DNA of 64,000 nucleotides from Bacillaceae bacterium JMAK1. GTDB lineage: Bacteria; Bacillota; Bacilli; Bacillales; Marinococcaceae. The notes under the pieces were generated by a model that was not told the origin of the DNA, did not search any database, and saw only the letters and a list, made by a program, of their open reading frames with translations. The stretch is taken from positions 248,001 to 312,000 of the forward strand of contig JIBW01000003.1 in assembly GCA_012970285.1 (NCBI GenBank). The letters run 5' to 3'. The position numbers were made by a program, and so were the translations under genes. Position 1 is the first letter of the stretch, and each line of letters begins with the position of its first letter. Positions 1 through 8,112 of this stretch are shown here, one piece after another.

Positions 1-91
1 GTGCAATTGTCTATTTTATGGAAGATGAGCGAGAGTGAACGTTTTGTGCTAAACTAGCATGCAGAACGATGAATGATGGAGGAAGAGAAAA

Positions 92-409
92 GTGAGTCGA
101 GCAACAGAGAATACACAATTTACGTGTGAGCATTGTGGAATGCGAGTTGAACCTCTGGAAAACGGCAGTTATCGTAATCACTGTCCAAACTGTTTATACT
201 CCAAACACGTGGACGTCATTCCAGGCGATCGCGCATCAACATGCCACAGTTTAATGGAGCCTATAGACCTAAAATCTCATTCGAAAAAAGGCTTTCAATT
301 GCTTCATCGATGCCTTCAATGTGGTCATGAACAATATAACAAAATTGCCGAGGATACAGCACAAAGCGACGATATCATCGCTTTTATGCGAACACGAAGT
401 CGTGACTAA
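92..409 (+). CDS. RNHCP domain protein
   Basis: Small 105-residue protein with four CxxC/CxxxC-like cysteine pairs, the pattern of a paired zinc ribbon. The first pair is CEHC (about residues 12-15); the family signature RNHCPNC follows at about 28-34, and a second ribbon CLQC lies near 75-78. This matches the RNHCP domain family, whose biochemical role is not known; zinc binding is inferred from the cysteines. It starts at GTG, preceded by GGAGGA at about 76-81. A rho-independent terminator follows directly, so it is probably monocistronic. Family assignment is firm; function is unknown. Confidence 0.85.
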   Translation: MSRATENTQFTCEHCGMRVEPLENGSYRNHCPNCLYSKHVDVIPGDRASTCHSLMEPIDLKSHSKKGFQLLHRCLQCGHEQYNKIAEDTAQSDDIIAFMRTRSRD

Positions 410-410
410 A

Positions 411-447
411 GACCCTTTTTCAGTTTATGAAAAGGGTTATTTTTTTT
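411..447 (+). terminator. Terminator after the RNHCP gene
   Basis: An ACCCTTTT / AAAAGGGT stem with an 8-9 nt loop is followed by a run of eight T. It sits just after the stop codon of the RNHCP gene. Confidence 0.8.
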
Positions 448-523
448 ATGGGCGAATTTCTCGTATACGTCGAGACTGTTTTGCGCAAATCAGTTTATTC
501 AAAATGTAGGGGAGTGCAAAATT

Positions 524-1915
524 TTGAAGAGACTGATCGGTATGAGTATGGTAAGTGTTTTACTATTTGGTATTCACTATTCTTCCTTGTTTGCAACAGA
601 CATGTTTATAAAATCCGATAATGAAGTTTCACTTTTAGACGTCAAGCCGATTGAACATCAGTCGGATTCTTCTCGAACGATTCAGCACCCGGGACAGCTG
701 GAAGTAGAGCAGAATCTAGGAACCGATGAGTCGTTTGAATGGCGAGCCGATCGCGAAGTCGTCGCTGGACAAGTGTTAACAATTAATTTTCTCGTAGAGG
801 CAAATGAACGGGCAAGTGGAACATTGAGATATAACGCTGATCATTTGGAATTGCAAGATGTGGAATTAAGTCGTAACGGGGAAGTTGAACGAAAGAATAA
901 TAGGGTTTCTATAGAGATCAAGGATGAAGGCATTAGTAAAGGGAGTGCAACTTTTCAAGTAAAAGAAGATGTGATTGGCACGACGGATATTTCGATGGAA
1001 GAACTCATGATTGATCACAAGTCTCATGAAAATGAAGTACTTGAAGTGAACGTCGTTCCAGCGTTACATCTTGAGATTGAGGGGCGATCCGTGGGACATG
1101 ATACTGAAGTTTTTGTTACAGATGACAACGGGAATGGCGTAGAGGGTGCCACACTACATGTAGAAACCGATGTTCCTCGTGTTCAGACGAAGGAAGTAAC
1201 GTCGCTTTATCATGAGCTCGATGAACAACAAGAGAGCCATTGGTTCCCGGTTGGACCACATACGCATTATCACGCATATGAAGAAACGACGACAAGTGAT
1301 GGTGACTTTATAGAAATATCCGGAGATGATCAAGCGAAGACTTATTTAAAAAAAATGGACGCAGAGCCTGTTGATTGGAGTGAAATCCCGCTCACTGATA
1401 AAAAGGGGTACGCAGTTACGGACATTTTAACAGCTCTTGAAGGTGAAGTGAGAGTTCAAGCTGTTGCTCCTGACGGTCGTAAGAGCGAAGTGTGGGAAGG
1501 CGAGATTGTCAAAGCACTTGGTGATGATCAACCTGAAAATGTGACGTTAGATTGGTACAATGAACAGCCAAACAGTCAAACCGTTCATTTTGAAGCACAC
1601 CCTAAAGCAGAGACGGGCTTTATAGAAATTGTGGAACAGCGTGATCCAGAGAAATTTTATAGCGCTGCGTTGAAGCGCTACGAGGCTTCAACAGAGTTGG
1701 TCTATGAGGAGCATGGGGAGAAACGGTTGTTCACATCTGTGGTAACAGAACTTGATCCTGGAGTGACGTATACCTATCGTGTCAATGTTGACGGCAATTG
1801 GAGCGAAGAATCGTCGTTTATGGCTACCAATCGCTTTTTTGAAACGAAAGGTGAGCGAATGAATGCGGCTAAAAAACCAAATTCATTTCTTTCGTATCAC
1901 CTAAAAGAAAGATAA
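524..1915 (+). CDS. Secreted protein of unknown function with Ig/FN3-like domains
   Basis: Protein of 463 residues starting at TTG, with GGGGAG about 9 nt upstream. Residues 1-25 form a signal peptide (positive MKR, hydrophobic core, cleavage near FAT). Residues about 70-180 alternate short beta-like strands ending in an EVLEVNVVP segment, as in cohesin- or invasin-like Ig domains. Residues about 340-440 resemble an FN3-type domain like the N-terminal one of purple acid phosphatases (DPGVTYTYRV, then WSEESSF), but no phosphatase catalytic domain follows. No sorting signal or SLH repeat is seen, so it is probably released or loosely held. I do not recognise a specific family and assign no function. 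Confidence 0.6.
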   Translation: MKRLIGMSMVSVLLFGIHYSSLFATDMFIKSDNEVSLLDVKPIEHQSDSSRTIQHPGQLEVEQNLGTDESFEWRADREVVAGQVLTINFLVEANERASGTLRYNADHLELQDVELSRNGEVERKNNRVSIEIKDEGISKGSATFQVKEDVIGTTDISMEELMIDHKSHENEVLEVNVVPALHLEIEGRSVGHDTEVFVTDDNGNGVEGATLHVETDVPRVQTKEVTSLYHELDEQQESHWFPVGPHTHYHAYEETTTSDGDFIEISGDDQAKTYLKKMDAEPVDWSEIPLTDKKGYAVTDILTALEGEVRVQAVAPDGRKSEVWEGEIVKALGDDQPENVTLDWYNEQPNSQTVHFEAHPKAETGFIEIVEQRDPEKFYSAALKRYEASTELVYEEHGEKRLFTSVVTELDPGVTYTYRVNVDGNWSEESSFMATNRFFETKGERMNAAKKPNSFLSYHLKER

Positions 1916-1997
1916 AAATCGAATAAGGATCACTCACATCTCGGTAGCGTACGCATAGGCTGTAGTACGGATTTAAAGAAAGGAAGTGAGACGATCC

Positions 1998-2300
1998 GTG
2001 CAAAATGAAACGTTATATCCTTATGCGGACGTAACCATTGACTCTGATCAATCTCGACAGTTCCATGGAGGCCATGGTCACGGACATGGACACGGACACG
2101 GACACGGTCATGGCCACGGACATGGTCGACCGAGACCGCCACGACCGGGATTCGGTCCAGGGTTTGGGTTTGGTGGAGGCTTTATTCCAGGCTTAGTAAT
2201 TGGAGGATTAGCAGGAGGAGGATACGGTCCTGGATATTATCCATACCCACCGCCACCACCCCCGCCTCCTTACCCGTACCCTCCTTATTATTCATACTGA
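1998..2300 (+). CDS. His-Gly repeat, Pro/Tyr-rich small protein
   Basis: Low-complexity protein of 100 residues. After a normal N-terminal 22 residues comes a (HG)n tract with about ten histidines alternating with glycine, then an RPRPP basic hinge, a GF-rich stretch, a short hydrophobic IPGLVIGGLAGGG segment and a PYP/polyproline-tyrosine tail. I chose GTG at 1998 over the in-frame GTG at 1986, because AAAGGAAGTGAG lies at the right distance only for the former. The His tract could bind Ni, Cu or Zn; the Gly/Tyr/Pro composition is like spore-coat or surface proteins of bacilli. Function is inferred from composition only. Confidence 0.6.
   Translation: MQNETLYPYADVTIDSDQSRQFHGGHGHGHGHGHGHGHGHGHGRPRPPRPGFGPGFGFGGGFIPGLVIGGLAGGGYGPGYYPYPPPPPPPPYPYPPYYSY
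2070..2126 (+). repeat. Tandem GGNCAY (Gly-His codon) repeat
   Basis: About nine head-to-tail copies of a degenerate hexamer (GGACAC, GGTCAT, GGCCAC and so on) encode the His-Gly tract. Such a tract can change length by slippage. Confidence 0.75.
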
Positions 2301-2304
2301 GTGG

Positions 2305-2335
2305 AAACGCGTGCAGATCTGCACGCGTTTTATTT
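2305..2335 (+). terminator. Terminator after the His-Gly gene
   Basis: A perfect 26-bp palindrome (AAACGCGTGCAG and its complement, centred on GATC) is followed by TTTTATTT. Confidence 0.75.
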
Positions 2336-2352
2336 GTCGAAATTTCGACAAA
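2333..2352. repeat. 20-bp perfect palindrome
   Basis: TTTGTCGAAATTTCGACAAA is fully self-complementary and lies directly after the preceding terminator, about 80 bp before a candidate promoter. It could be an operator for the next gene or a second weak hairpin; which is not decidable from sequence. Confidence 0.45.
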
Positions 2353-2429
2353 AGTAGCCAAAATCCTCGCCAATAGTTGGATTAAAAACCCTTTCCTTAG
2401 ATGTTATTTTTTGTATTTAACGAAAAAGT

Positions 2430-2459
2430 TTGAAAATAAGTAACGTTGAATGCTATGAT
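2430..2459 (+). promoter_or_regulatory. Candidate sigma-A promoter for the DprA-like gene
   Basis: TTGAAA (2430-2435), an 18-nt spacer and TATGAT (2454-2459), about 115 nt before the coding start. The leader in between shows no obvious terminator. Confidence 0.5.
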
Positions 2460-2574
2460 GAAGGCAATAGTTAAGAGGTAGAGGTATATATAAAAAGCAA
2501 CCTTAGACTTATCTTAACTAGATGATTGACCTATATAGAGAGAAAAATATCATGTAAAAAGAAGGGTGAATACA

Positions 2575-3753
2575 GTGCAAATGAAGGAGATGGATTCTAG
2601 GTTTTTACGACCGATCATTGAACAGGAGATCTTGTTTGCAAGTGAAGCAGCCGCTTATTTAGGGATTACACCGCAACGCTTGAATCAGCTCGTGCATACT
2701 GGTAAGGTGAAGCCGGTTCGGACAAGCCCAAGTGGAAATTTATATTTAAGAAGTGATATGGAAGAACGTAGAAAACGTATGCACGGAAACCAAATTGCTT
2801 ATATATCAGCACTATTTGAAAAGAATGAAGAGTCGACCGTTTATGAGGCAATGAATTACTTTACAATTCAATCGATTTTTAATGGTTCAGACAAGAAGGC
2901 AACGTCAGAGTTTGAACGGTTAGCGGAGAAGTTTCACTTAACTGAAGAATTGTCAAAAAACTTGCGCTTAATTGCTGATGACTTAGGTGTAGAACTCGAA
3001 GTGATGGAGAAAGCTTACACAGCGGTAGTCGGTGGATTCCAACAACTTGGAGTGGATGATTACATCGTAAAAAAAGGTCAGAGTCATTATCCGAACAAAC
3101 TGTCTGAAATTTCCGATGCTCCTTTGTTCCTATTTATGCGTGGAAACCCTGATCTGTTAACTCAACGGCTTATAACGGTAGTCGGTGGAAGGAAGACGAC
3201 GGAAAACGGAGAAGCCATGGCTTACGAATTGTCGAAAGAGCTCGGACAAGAAGGGTATGTTATTGTTTCTGGATTATCGAAAGGCATTGACTCAGTCGTT
3301 CAACAAGCAACCGTTAATCATCAATTGCCGACGGTGGCTGTTTTAGGTACACCAATCACTCATTTTCACCCACGTGAGCACCAAGTGCTTCAAGGACAAT
3401 TAGAAGATCACGGGTTAGTCATTTCGCAATTTCCACCTTCAGTAAAGGTGCAACGCTGGCATTTTCCAATGCGATACGCACTCATGAGTGGAATTTCAGA
3501 AGCGACGGTCATGATTGAGTCGACGGATAAGAGTGAAGTGCTTGAGCAAGCAGATTATGCTTGTAAGTATAAGCGCCCACTGCTGTTGCCTCAAGTTGCA
3601 TTGGATGATCGCAAATTACAATGGCCAAACCGATATATAGATTACGGCAAAATGTATGCCTATCGCAAACCTATTGACGTGAAGAAGCGTATGGAAATGC
3701 TAGCATCCGAAGGTGTATCGAGTGCGCGTTACGCACAACAAACAATCGGATAG
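2575..3753 (+). CDS. DprA/SMF-like Rossmann protein with N-terminal HTH
   Basis: Protein of about 392 residues. Residues about 10-60 form a MerR/excisionase-like helix-turn-helix (ASEAAAYLGITPQRLNQLV, then a basic wing). Residues about 65-170 are mostly helical and unassigned. Residues about 180-345 match the DNA-processing (DprA/SMF, SLOG-fold) domain: VVGGRKTTENG, SGLSKGID, AVLGTPI, PREHQVL, ISQFPPS, FPMRYALMSG. DprA loads RecA on single-stranded DNA during transformation. This gene lacks the usual C-terminal winged helix and the usual N-terminal SAM-like domain, and is not beside topA or sucD as in B. subtilis, so it looks like a paralogue with another role. GTG 2575 is preferred over GTG 2566, which overlaps the GAAGGG ribosome site. 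Operon partner downstream is 11 nt away. Confidence 0.75.
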   Translation: MQMKEMDSRFLRPIIEQEILFASEAAAYLGITPQRLNQLVHTGKVKPVRTSPSGNLYLRSDMEERRKRMHGNQIAYISALFEKNEESTVYEAMNYFTIQSIFNGSDKKATSEFERLAEKFHLTEELSKNLRLIADDLGVELEVMEKAYTAVVGGFQQLGVDDYIVKKGQSHYPNKLSEISDAPLFLFMRGNPDLLTQRLITVVGGRKTTENGEAMAYELSKELGQEGYVIVSGLSKGIDSVVQQATVNHQLPTVAVLGTPITHFHPREHQVLQGQLEDHGLVISQFPPSVKVQRWHFPMRYALMSGISEATVMIESTDKSEVLEQADYACKYKRPLLLPQVALDDRKLQWPNRYIDYGKMYAYRKPIDVKKRMEMLASEGVSSARYAQQTIG

Positions 3754-3764
3754 AAGGGATCGTT

Positions 3765-4466
3765 ATGACGAAAAAACCGATCATTGGCATTACTTCACAT
3801 ATGGATGAAAACGGTACGCACCTTATGAGTCAGGATAATATTCGACGGATTTCAAATGAAGGTGGAGTTCCGATCATCCTACCGAATGTTCCTAATGAAG
3901 CGTCGATTCCAAGAATGGTTTCATCGATCGATGGCCTTGTTGTTACTGGTGGAGGGGATATTGATCCAACTTTGTTTGGTGAAGAACCCCATCTTAAATT
4001 GGGAACCATTCACCCAGATCGAGATGCCTTTGAAATGATGCTAATTCAAGCCGCTTTAGAAGTTAACCTTCCAATTCTTGCAATTTGTCGAGGGTGCCAA
4101 ATCTTGAATATTGCTTCAGGTGGAGATATGTATCAAGACATCTATAGTCAACACGATGTAGAATTGTTGCAACATCAACAACGGGCACCGAGGAATCATG
4201 TGTCTCATTTTATTCAAGTTGATGACGGTACGTTGCTGCAGCGAATTTCTAAGTCTAGTCGTTATAAGGTCAATAGTTTTCATCATCAAGCGGTACGCCG
4301 TCTGGCTCCTGGTTTTCGGCGATCTGCAACTTCTTCTGATGAGATCATTGAAGCTTTTGAAAGTGAACGTCACTCTTTTGTTATCGGAGTGCAATGGCAC
4401 CCGGAGAACTTATTCGACGATGACTATGCCAATCGTCTATACGAAGCGTTTATTGCGAGCGCGTAA
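3765..4466 (+). CDS. Class I amidotransferase, gamma-glutamyl hydrolase (PuuD/PF07722) type
   Basis: Protein of 233 residues of the peptidase C26 family, which cleaves gamma-glutamyl bonds such as gamma-glutamyl-GABA in putrescine breakdown. Catalytic features are present: nucleophile Cys108 in AICRGCQ, the His212/Glu214 dyad in VQWHPE, and the GGGDIDP turn (about 62-68) typical of this group. Length matches the family (about 230-250). It lies 11 nt after the DprA-like gene on the same strand and is followed by a terminator, so the two may be co-transcribed, but no functional link is evident. The actual substrate cannot be told from sequence. Confidence 0.85.
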   Translation: MTKKPIIGITSHMDENGTHLMSQDNIRRISNEGGVPIILPNVPNEASIPRMVSSIDGLVVTGGGDIDPTLFGEEPHLKLGTIHPDRDAFEMMLIQAALEVNLPILAICRGCQILNIASGGDMYQDIYSQHDVELLQHQQRAPRNHVSHFIQVDDGTLLQRISKSSRYKVNSFHHQAVRRLAPGFRRSATSSDEIIEAFESERHSFVIGVQWHPENLFDDDYANRLYEAFIASA

Positions 4467-4473
4467 CGAATGG

Positions 4474-4520
4474 AACAAACCGTCTTACCCATTTATTTGG
4501 GGCGGTTTGTTTCTCTTTTT
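4474..4520 (+). terminator. Terminator after the amidotransferase
   Basis: An AACAAACCG / CGGTTTGTT stem with a 20-nt loop that carries a further CCC/GGG pairing, followed by TTCTCTTTTT. Confidence 0.75.
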
Positions 4521-4613
4521 ATAGAAACGGGAATAAATAAACAGACAATCAATGATCAGCATAGGTGGTAAATTGGTAAAGAAGACTTTAGCGATGTAGA
4601 AAGGAAAAGAGCA

Positions 4614-5048
4614 ATGAAGATCATTATTGATGCCGATGCATGTCCTGTCCAAGATGTCGTAATCGAGGAATCGGCGAAGCGAGGGAAAGAAGTAATTCTC
4701 GTGAAAAGCTACGCGCACTACTCGAATGTCGAGCAAAAGGCAGAAGTTATTTATGTCGATCCCGGTAACGATTCGGCTGATTACAAGATCGTACAGTTAG
4801 CCGTGCCAGGTGACATCATTATTACTCAAGATTATGGTCTTGCGGCTTTGGCGCTTGAGAAGAATTGTAAAGTGTTGCACCATACCGGTTTTTTATATTC
4901 AAAAGATCGAATTGATGCGATGTTATTTGAACGCCATCAATCAGCGAAGCGTAGAAGGAGCAAGCAAAGAGTTCGTGGACCTAAGCCATTTACAAGTGAA
5001 CAAAAAGAGCAATTCAAAGAGCAATTTATAAAGGAGCTGGAAAAGTGA
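4614..5048 (+). CDS. YaiI/YqxD family protein (UPF0178)
   Basis: Protein of 144 residues matching the DUF188 (YaiI/YqxD) family over its full length, with the N-terminal IDADACPV motif, the DSADYKIVQLA segment and TQDYGLAAL. The acidic residues of these motifs give it a PIN/NYN-like nuclease look, but no activity is established for the family. The C-terminal third is basic (about residues 105-125), which would suit nucleic-acid contact. The ribosome site is AAAGGAAAAG. Its stop codon overlaps the start of the M20 peptidase gene by 4 nt, so translation is probably coupled. In B. subtilis yqxD sits next to dnaG; here the context differs. Confidence 0.9.
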   Translation: MKIIIDADACPVQDVVIEESAKRGKEVILVKSYAHYSNVEQKAEVIYVDPGNDSADYKIVQLAVPGDIIITQDYGLAALALEKNCKVLHHTGFLYSKDRIDAMLFERHQSAKRRRSKQRVRGPKPFTSEQKEQFKEQFIKELEK

Positions 5049-6196
5049 TCAATGACTCGATTGCCATACAAGCATTGAAAGAAGTTTTAGAAATGGATAC
5101 TTCGAATCCACCTGGTAATGAAGAACTTGTAGCAAACAAGCTTCAGTTCATTTTTACAGAGTATGGCATTGAAACGACAGCGATTGCTCATAGTGCTGGA
5201 CGTACGAATTTAATTGCCACGTTACAAGGAGATGGCTCAACGGATGAAGTGATTGGACTATCTGGACACATGGATGTGGTTCCACCTGGAGAGGAGCCGT
5301 GGGATTCCAATCCTTTTGAACCCTTAGAGGTCGATGGGAAGATCTATGCTCGTGGTGCTTGTGATATGAAAAGTGGCTTAATGGCAGCCGTAGCAGTTCT
5401 TTGCCGGATTAAGCGTGAGGGACTTAAGCTTCCATATGATCTTAAGCTCTTTGCTTCAATTGGTGAAGAGCGTGGTGCGGTAGGTGCTAAGCAATTAACC
5501 GAAGAAGGTTACACAGATTGCTTGAGTGCAATGATTATTACGGAACCTACAAACGGAAGGGTGGTCACGTCTCACAAAGGCGCATTATGGCTACGCATCA
5601 CCACACATGGAAAAACTGCACACGGCTCCAAACCTGAACGCGGGGTTAATGCCTTAATGCATCTGATTACCATTATTAATGAGCTACAACGTACCCTTCG
5701 TTTTGATGAGAATGATGATAAGTTAGGGCAACCGTCATTTAGCTTTAATGTGATGAACGGCGGGAAGAATACGAATGTGGTTCCTGACCAAAGTAGCGTA
5801 GAGATGGACATTCGTACCTTGCCGGGTCAAGACCATGCATCGATCGTTCAAGACATTAAAAATCATATCCAAAAGCTAAAAGACCAACACCCAGAACTCA
5901 GTGCAAGTGTAGAAGTCATTAATGATTTACCGCCATTAGAAACAGACGATCGCCACCAGTTTGTTCAATTCACGTGTGATCATTTGAACAGTCGAACATT
6001 CGGAATGTCAGGATATACGGACGGTTCAAGATATCAAATGGGAGCGAGTGATTTCCCGATTATCGTGTGGAGTGGGATTGAAGGAAACACGGCTCATCAA
6101 CCAAATGAACGTGTATATATTGATCACTATACAAAAACAATTGAGCAATTGCAGTCGCTTCTTATGGCATATAAGCCTCACGTGATACATCAATAG
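5045..6196 (+). CDS. M20 family metallopeptidase (ArgE/DapE type)
   Basis: Cytosolic di-zinc amidohydrolase/peptidase of 383 residues. Metal ligands are visible: His75 in SGHMDVVP, Asp107 in ARGACDMKSG, the catalytic and ligand Glu pair at 141-142 in SIGEERG, Glu167 in TEPTNG and a C-terminal His in NTAHQPNE. The dimerisation domain spans about residues 175-290 (GKTAHGSKP). Members remove acyl groups from amino acids such as N-acetylornithine or succinyl-diaminopimelate, or act on dipeptides; the exact substrate is not assignable. It starts at GTG overlapping the stop of the yqxD homologue (GTGA). A terminator follows. Confidence 0.85.
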   Translation: MINDSIAIQALKEVLEMDTSNPPGNEELVANKLQFIFTEYGIETTAIAHSAGRTNLIATLQGDGSTDEVIGLSGHMDVVPPGEEPWDSNPFEPLEVDGKIYARGACDMKSGLMAAVAVLCRIKREGLKLPYDLKLFASIGEERGAVGAKQLTEEGYTDCLSAMIITEPTNGRVVTSHKGALWLRITTHGKTAHGSKPERGVNALMHLITIINELQRTLRFDENDDKLGQPSFSFNVMNGGKNTNVVPDQSSVEMDIRTLPGQDHASIVQDIKNHIQKLKDQHPELSASVEVINDLPPLETDDRHQFVQFTCDHLNSRTFGMSGYTDGSRYQMGASDFPIIVWSGIEGNTAHQPNERVYIDHYTKTIEQLQSLLMAYKPHVIHQ

Positions 6197-6200
6197 CATG

Positions 6201-6245
6201 AAAGAAAGCGTAATTCGAGATAGAGACGAATTGCGTTTCTTTATT
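6201..6245 (+). terminator. Terminator after the M20 peptidase
   Basis: A hairpin of about 12 bp around AATTCG/CGAATT with two G-T pairs, followed by TTTCTTTATTTT. Confidence 0.7.
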
Positions 6246-6314
6246 TTGCTAAAACGATTTAACAGAGTTTGAAAAGGAGAAGGAATCCCGTCTAAATTGA
6301 TCGAATCATTAAAA

Positions 6315-6329
6315 TAGAAAGCGCATTCA
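6315..6329 (+). promoter_or_regulatory. Possible CcpA cre site
   Basis: TAGAAAGCGCATTCA fits the B. subtilis cre consensus WTGNAANCGNWNNCW at all but one defined position. It lies about 22 nt before the start of the SDR gene that heads a catabolic cluster, where roadblock-type catabolite repression would make sense. Short degenerate motif, so weak evidence. Confidence 0.3.
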
Positions 6330-6351
6330 TACATGGAATGGAGGTTACGAG

Positions 6352-7107
6352 ATGAAATTAGAGCAAAAGGTTGCCGTCGTCACAGGTGCAGGATCAGGCA
6401 TTGGACGTGCAACTGCCATTCGTTTTGCAGCAGAAGGTGCGTCTGTCATTGTTGCAGAATTGAATGAAGGTAGTGGCAAAGAGACGGAGGAATTAATTAC
6501 TGAATCAGGGGGAGTAGCAAGTTTTGTACAAACAGATGTTACGAGTTACGATGCCGTCCAAAATGCGGTCAACACTGCAGTAGAGCAGTATGGAAAGTTA
6601 GACATTATGTTTAATAATGCAGGCACTGGGACAAAACCAACGAGCGTTTTGGATATGTCTATTGGAGACTATGATAAAACAATCGCTGTTAATCAATATG
6701 GTGTCTTTTACGGAATTAAGGCAGCTGGAAATGCGATGAAAGATCACGGTGGGGTCATTATTAATACCGCTTCGATCTACGCATTTATCGCCGATCGCAA
6801 TCGGATTTCGTATCATGCGAGCAAAGGTGCAGTAGTATCGATGACAAAGTCGGCTGCATTTGATTTGGCCAAATACAACATTCGAGTAAACGCAATTGCT
6901 CCTGGGTTGATTGAAACAGGAATCGTTACAGACTGGAAGAATCAACCGGAGGTATGGGAGCAAATTGAACGAGCACAAATGCGCCGGAAGGCAGGTCAAC
7001 CTGATGATGTTGCCAAACTTGTTACTTTTTTAGCAAGTGATGACGCATCGTTCCTGAATGCTCATGTTCACTATGTAGACGATGGCGCAGCTGCATTTAA
7101 ACGATAA
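6352..7107 (+). CDS. SDR family NAD(P)-dependent oxidoreductase
   Basis: Classical short-chain dehydrogenase of 251 residues. The cofactor-binding motif TGAGSGIG is at about 11-18, NNAG at about 88-91, the catalytic Ser in NTASIY near 140, and the YHASK pair (YxxxK) near 155-159. Acidic residues after the second strand (AELNE) favour NAD over NADP. It probably oxidises a secondary alcohol. A GGAGGT ribosome site precedes ATG. It is the first gene of a three-gene cluster with a quinone oxidoreductase and an FMN hydroxyacid oxidase, 15 nt apart or overlapping. The C-terminal DDGAAAFKR replaces the usual VDGG ending with a near variant. Confidence 0.88.
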   Translation: MKLEQKVAVVTGAGSGIGRATAIRFAAEGASVIVAELNEGSGKETEELITESGGVASFVQTDVTSYDAVQNAVNTAVEQYGKLDIMFNNAGTGTKPTSVLDMSIGDYDKTIAVNQYGVFYGIKAAGNAMKDHGGVIINTASIYAFIADRNRISYHASKGAVVSMTKSAAFDLAKYNIRVNAIAPGLIETGIVTDWKNQPEVWEQIERAQMRRKAGQPDDVAKLVTFLASDDASFLNAHVHYVDDGAAAFKR

Positions 7108-7122
7108 GGGAGGATATACAAA

Positions 7123-8112
7123 ATGAAAAAATGGATAGTAGAAACGTTGGCAGACCCAACCGAAGCGCTCGTCTTGAAAGAAGATGAACGACCGCTTCGT
7201 GCAAAAGGACAGTTACTTATTGATACGAAGGCAGCTGCTTTAAACTTTTTTGATATCTTGCTTTGCCAAGGGAAGTATCAAGAAAAGCCCCCGCTTCCAT
7301 TTACACCGGGAGCAGAGATTTCGGGGACGATCGTTGAAGCAGACGAAGACAGTAGATGGAACGTAGGACAAAAGGTTTTGGCACGCCCGAAACTTCCTAA
7401 CGGTGGGCTAGCGGAGTTTGTTGTCGTTGGGGAAGATGAAGTATTTGCAGTGCCAGAATCGATGTCCTATGAAGAAGCATCAGCACTGTTTATTACGTAT
7501 CAGACGTCGTATTATGCGCTACATCACCGTGCGAAGCTACAACCAGGAGAAGTACTCCTTGTGCATGCGGGAGCCGGTGGCGTAGGTTCAGCAGCGATTC
7601 AACTTGGCAAAAGCCAAGGCGCAACGGTAATTGCAACCGCAGGTGGCGAAGAAAAAGTAAACCAATGTTTGGAGCAAGGCGCTGATTACGCCATCGATTA
7701 CAAAGAAGACGATTTCGTTCAACGAGTGAAAGATTTAACGAATGGAAAAGGTGCAGACGTCATCTACGATCCTGTCGGTGGTCATGTGTTTGATCGTTCA
7801 AGAAAATGCATTGCCTTTGATGGTCGAATTTTGATCGTTGGGTTTGCAGGTGGAACGATTCCAGAGGCACCGATGAATCATGCACTCGTTAAAAATTATT
7901 CTCTCGTCGGCGTACACTGGGGGTATTATGCACGACTATACCCAGAAGGAGTTCATGACATTCACGAAGAGTTGTGCAGGCTATATGAAAAAGGAGACAT
8001 TAAGCCTCTTCTTTACAACGTTTTTCCTTTCGATGAAGTTCCTAGCGCATTAACGGCATTAGGGAATCGATCGACTTATGGAAAATTGGTCATCGGAGGC
8101 ACGTATTCGTGA
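7123..8112 (+). CDS. NADPH:quinone oxidoreductase family (MDR) protein
   Basis: Protein of 329 residues of the zinc-free medium-chain dehydrogenase/reductase superfamily (QOR type). The GroES-like domain covers about 1-120 (ALNFFDILLCQGKY, FTPGAEISG), and the Rossmann domain has VHAGAGGVGSAAIQLGK near 143-160. The catalytic-zinc cysteine/histidine set of alcohol dehydrogenases is absent. Such enzymes reduce quinones, enones or enoyl-CoA-like substrates with NADPH. The gene follows the SDR by 15 nt behind AAGGGAGG and overlaps the next gene at GTGA, so the three are one operon. Confidence 0.85.
   Translation: MKKWIVETLADPTEALVLKEDERPLRAKGQLLIDTKAAALNFFDILLCQGKYQEKPPLPFTPGAEISGTIVEADEDSRWNVGQKVLARPKLPNGGLAEFVVVGEDEVFAVPESMSYEEASALFITYQTSYYALHHRAKLQPGEVLLVHAGAGGVGSAAIQLGKSQGATVIATAGGEEKVNQCLEQGADYAIDYKEDDFVQRVKDLTNGKGADVIYDPVGGHVFDRSRKCIAFDGRILIVGFAGGTIPEAPMNHALVKNYSLVGVHWGYYARLYPEGVHDIHEELCRLYEKGDIKPLLYNVFPFDEVPSALTALGNRSTYGKLVIGGTYS

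Noticed and set aside
2070-2126. GGNCAY tandem repeat as a regulatory array
   Set aside because: The repeat is in frame and fully explained as Gly-His codons.
1942-2142. Minus-strand frame with Val-Arg-Asp-His repeats opposite the His-Gly gene
   Set aside because: Product of the hexamer repeat read on the other strand; no ribosome site and truncated by normal sequence on both sides.
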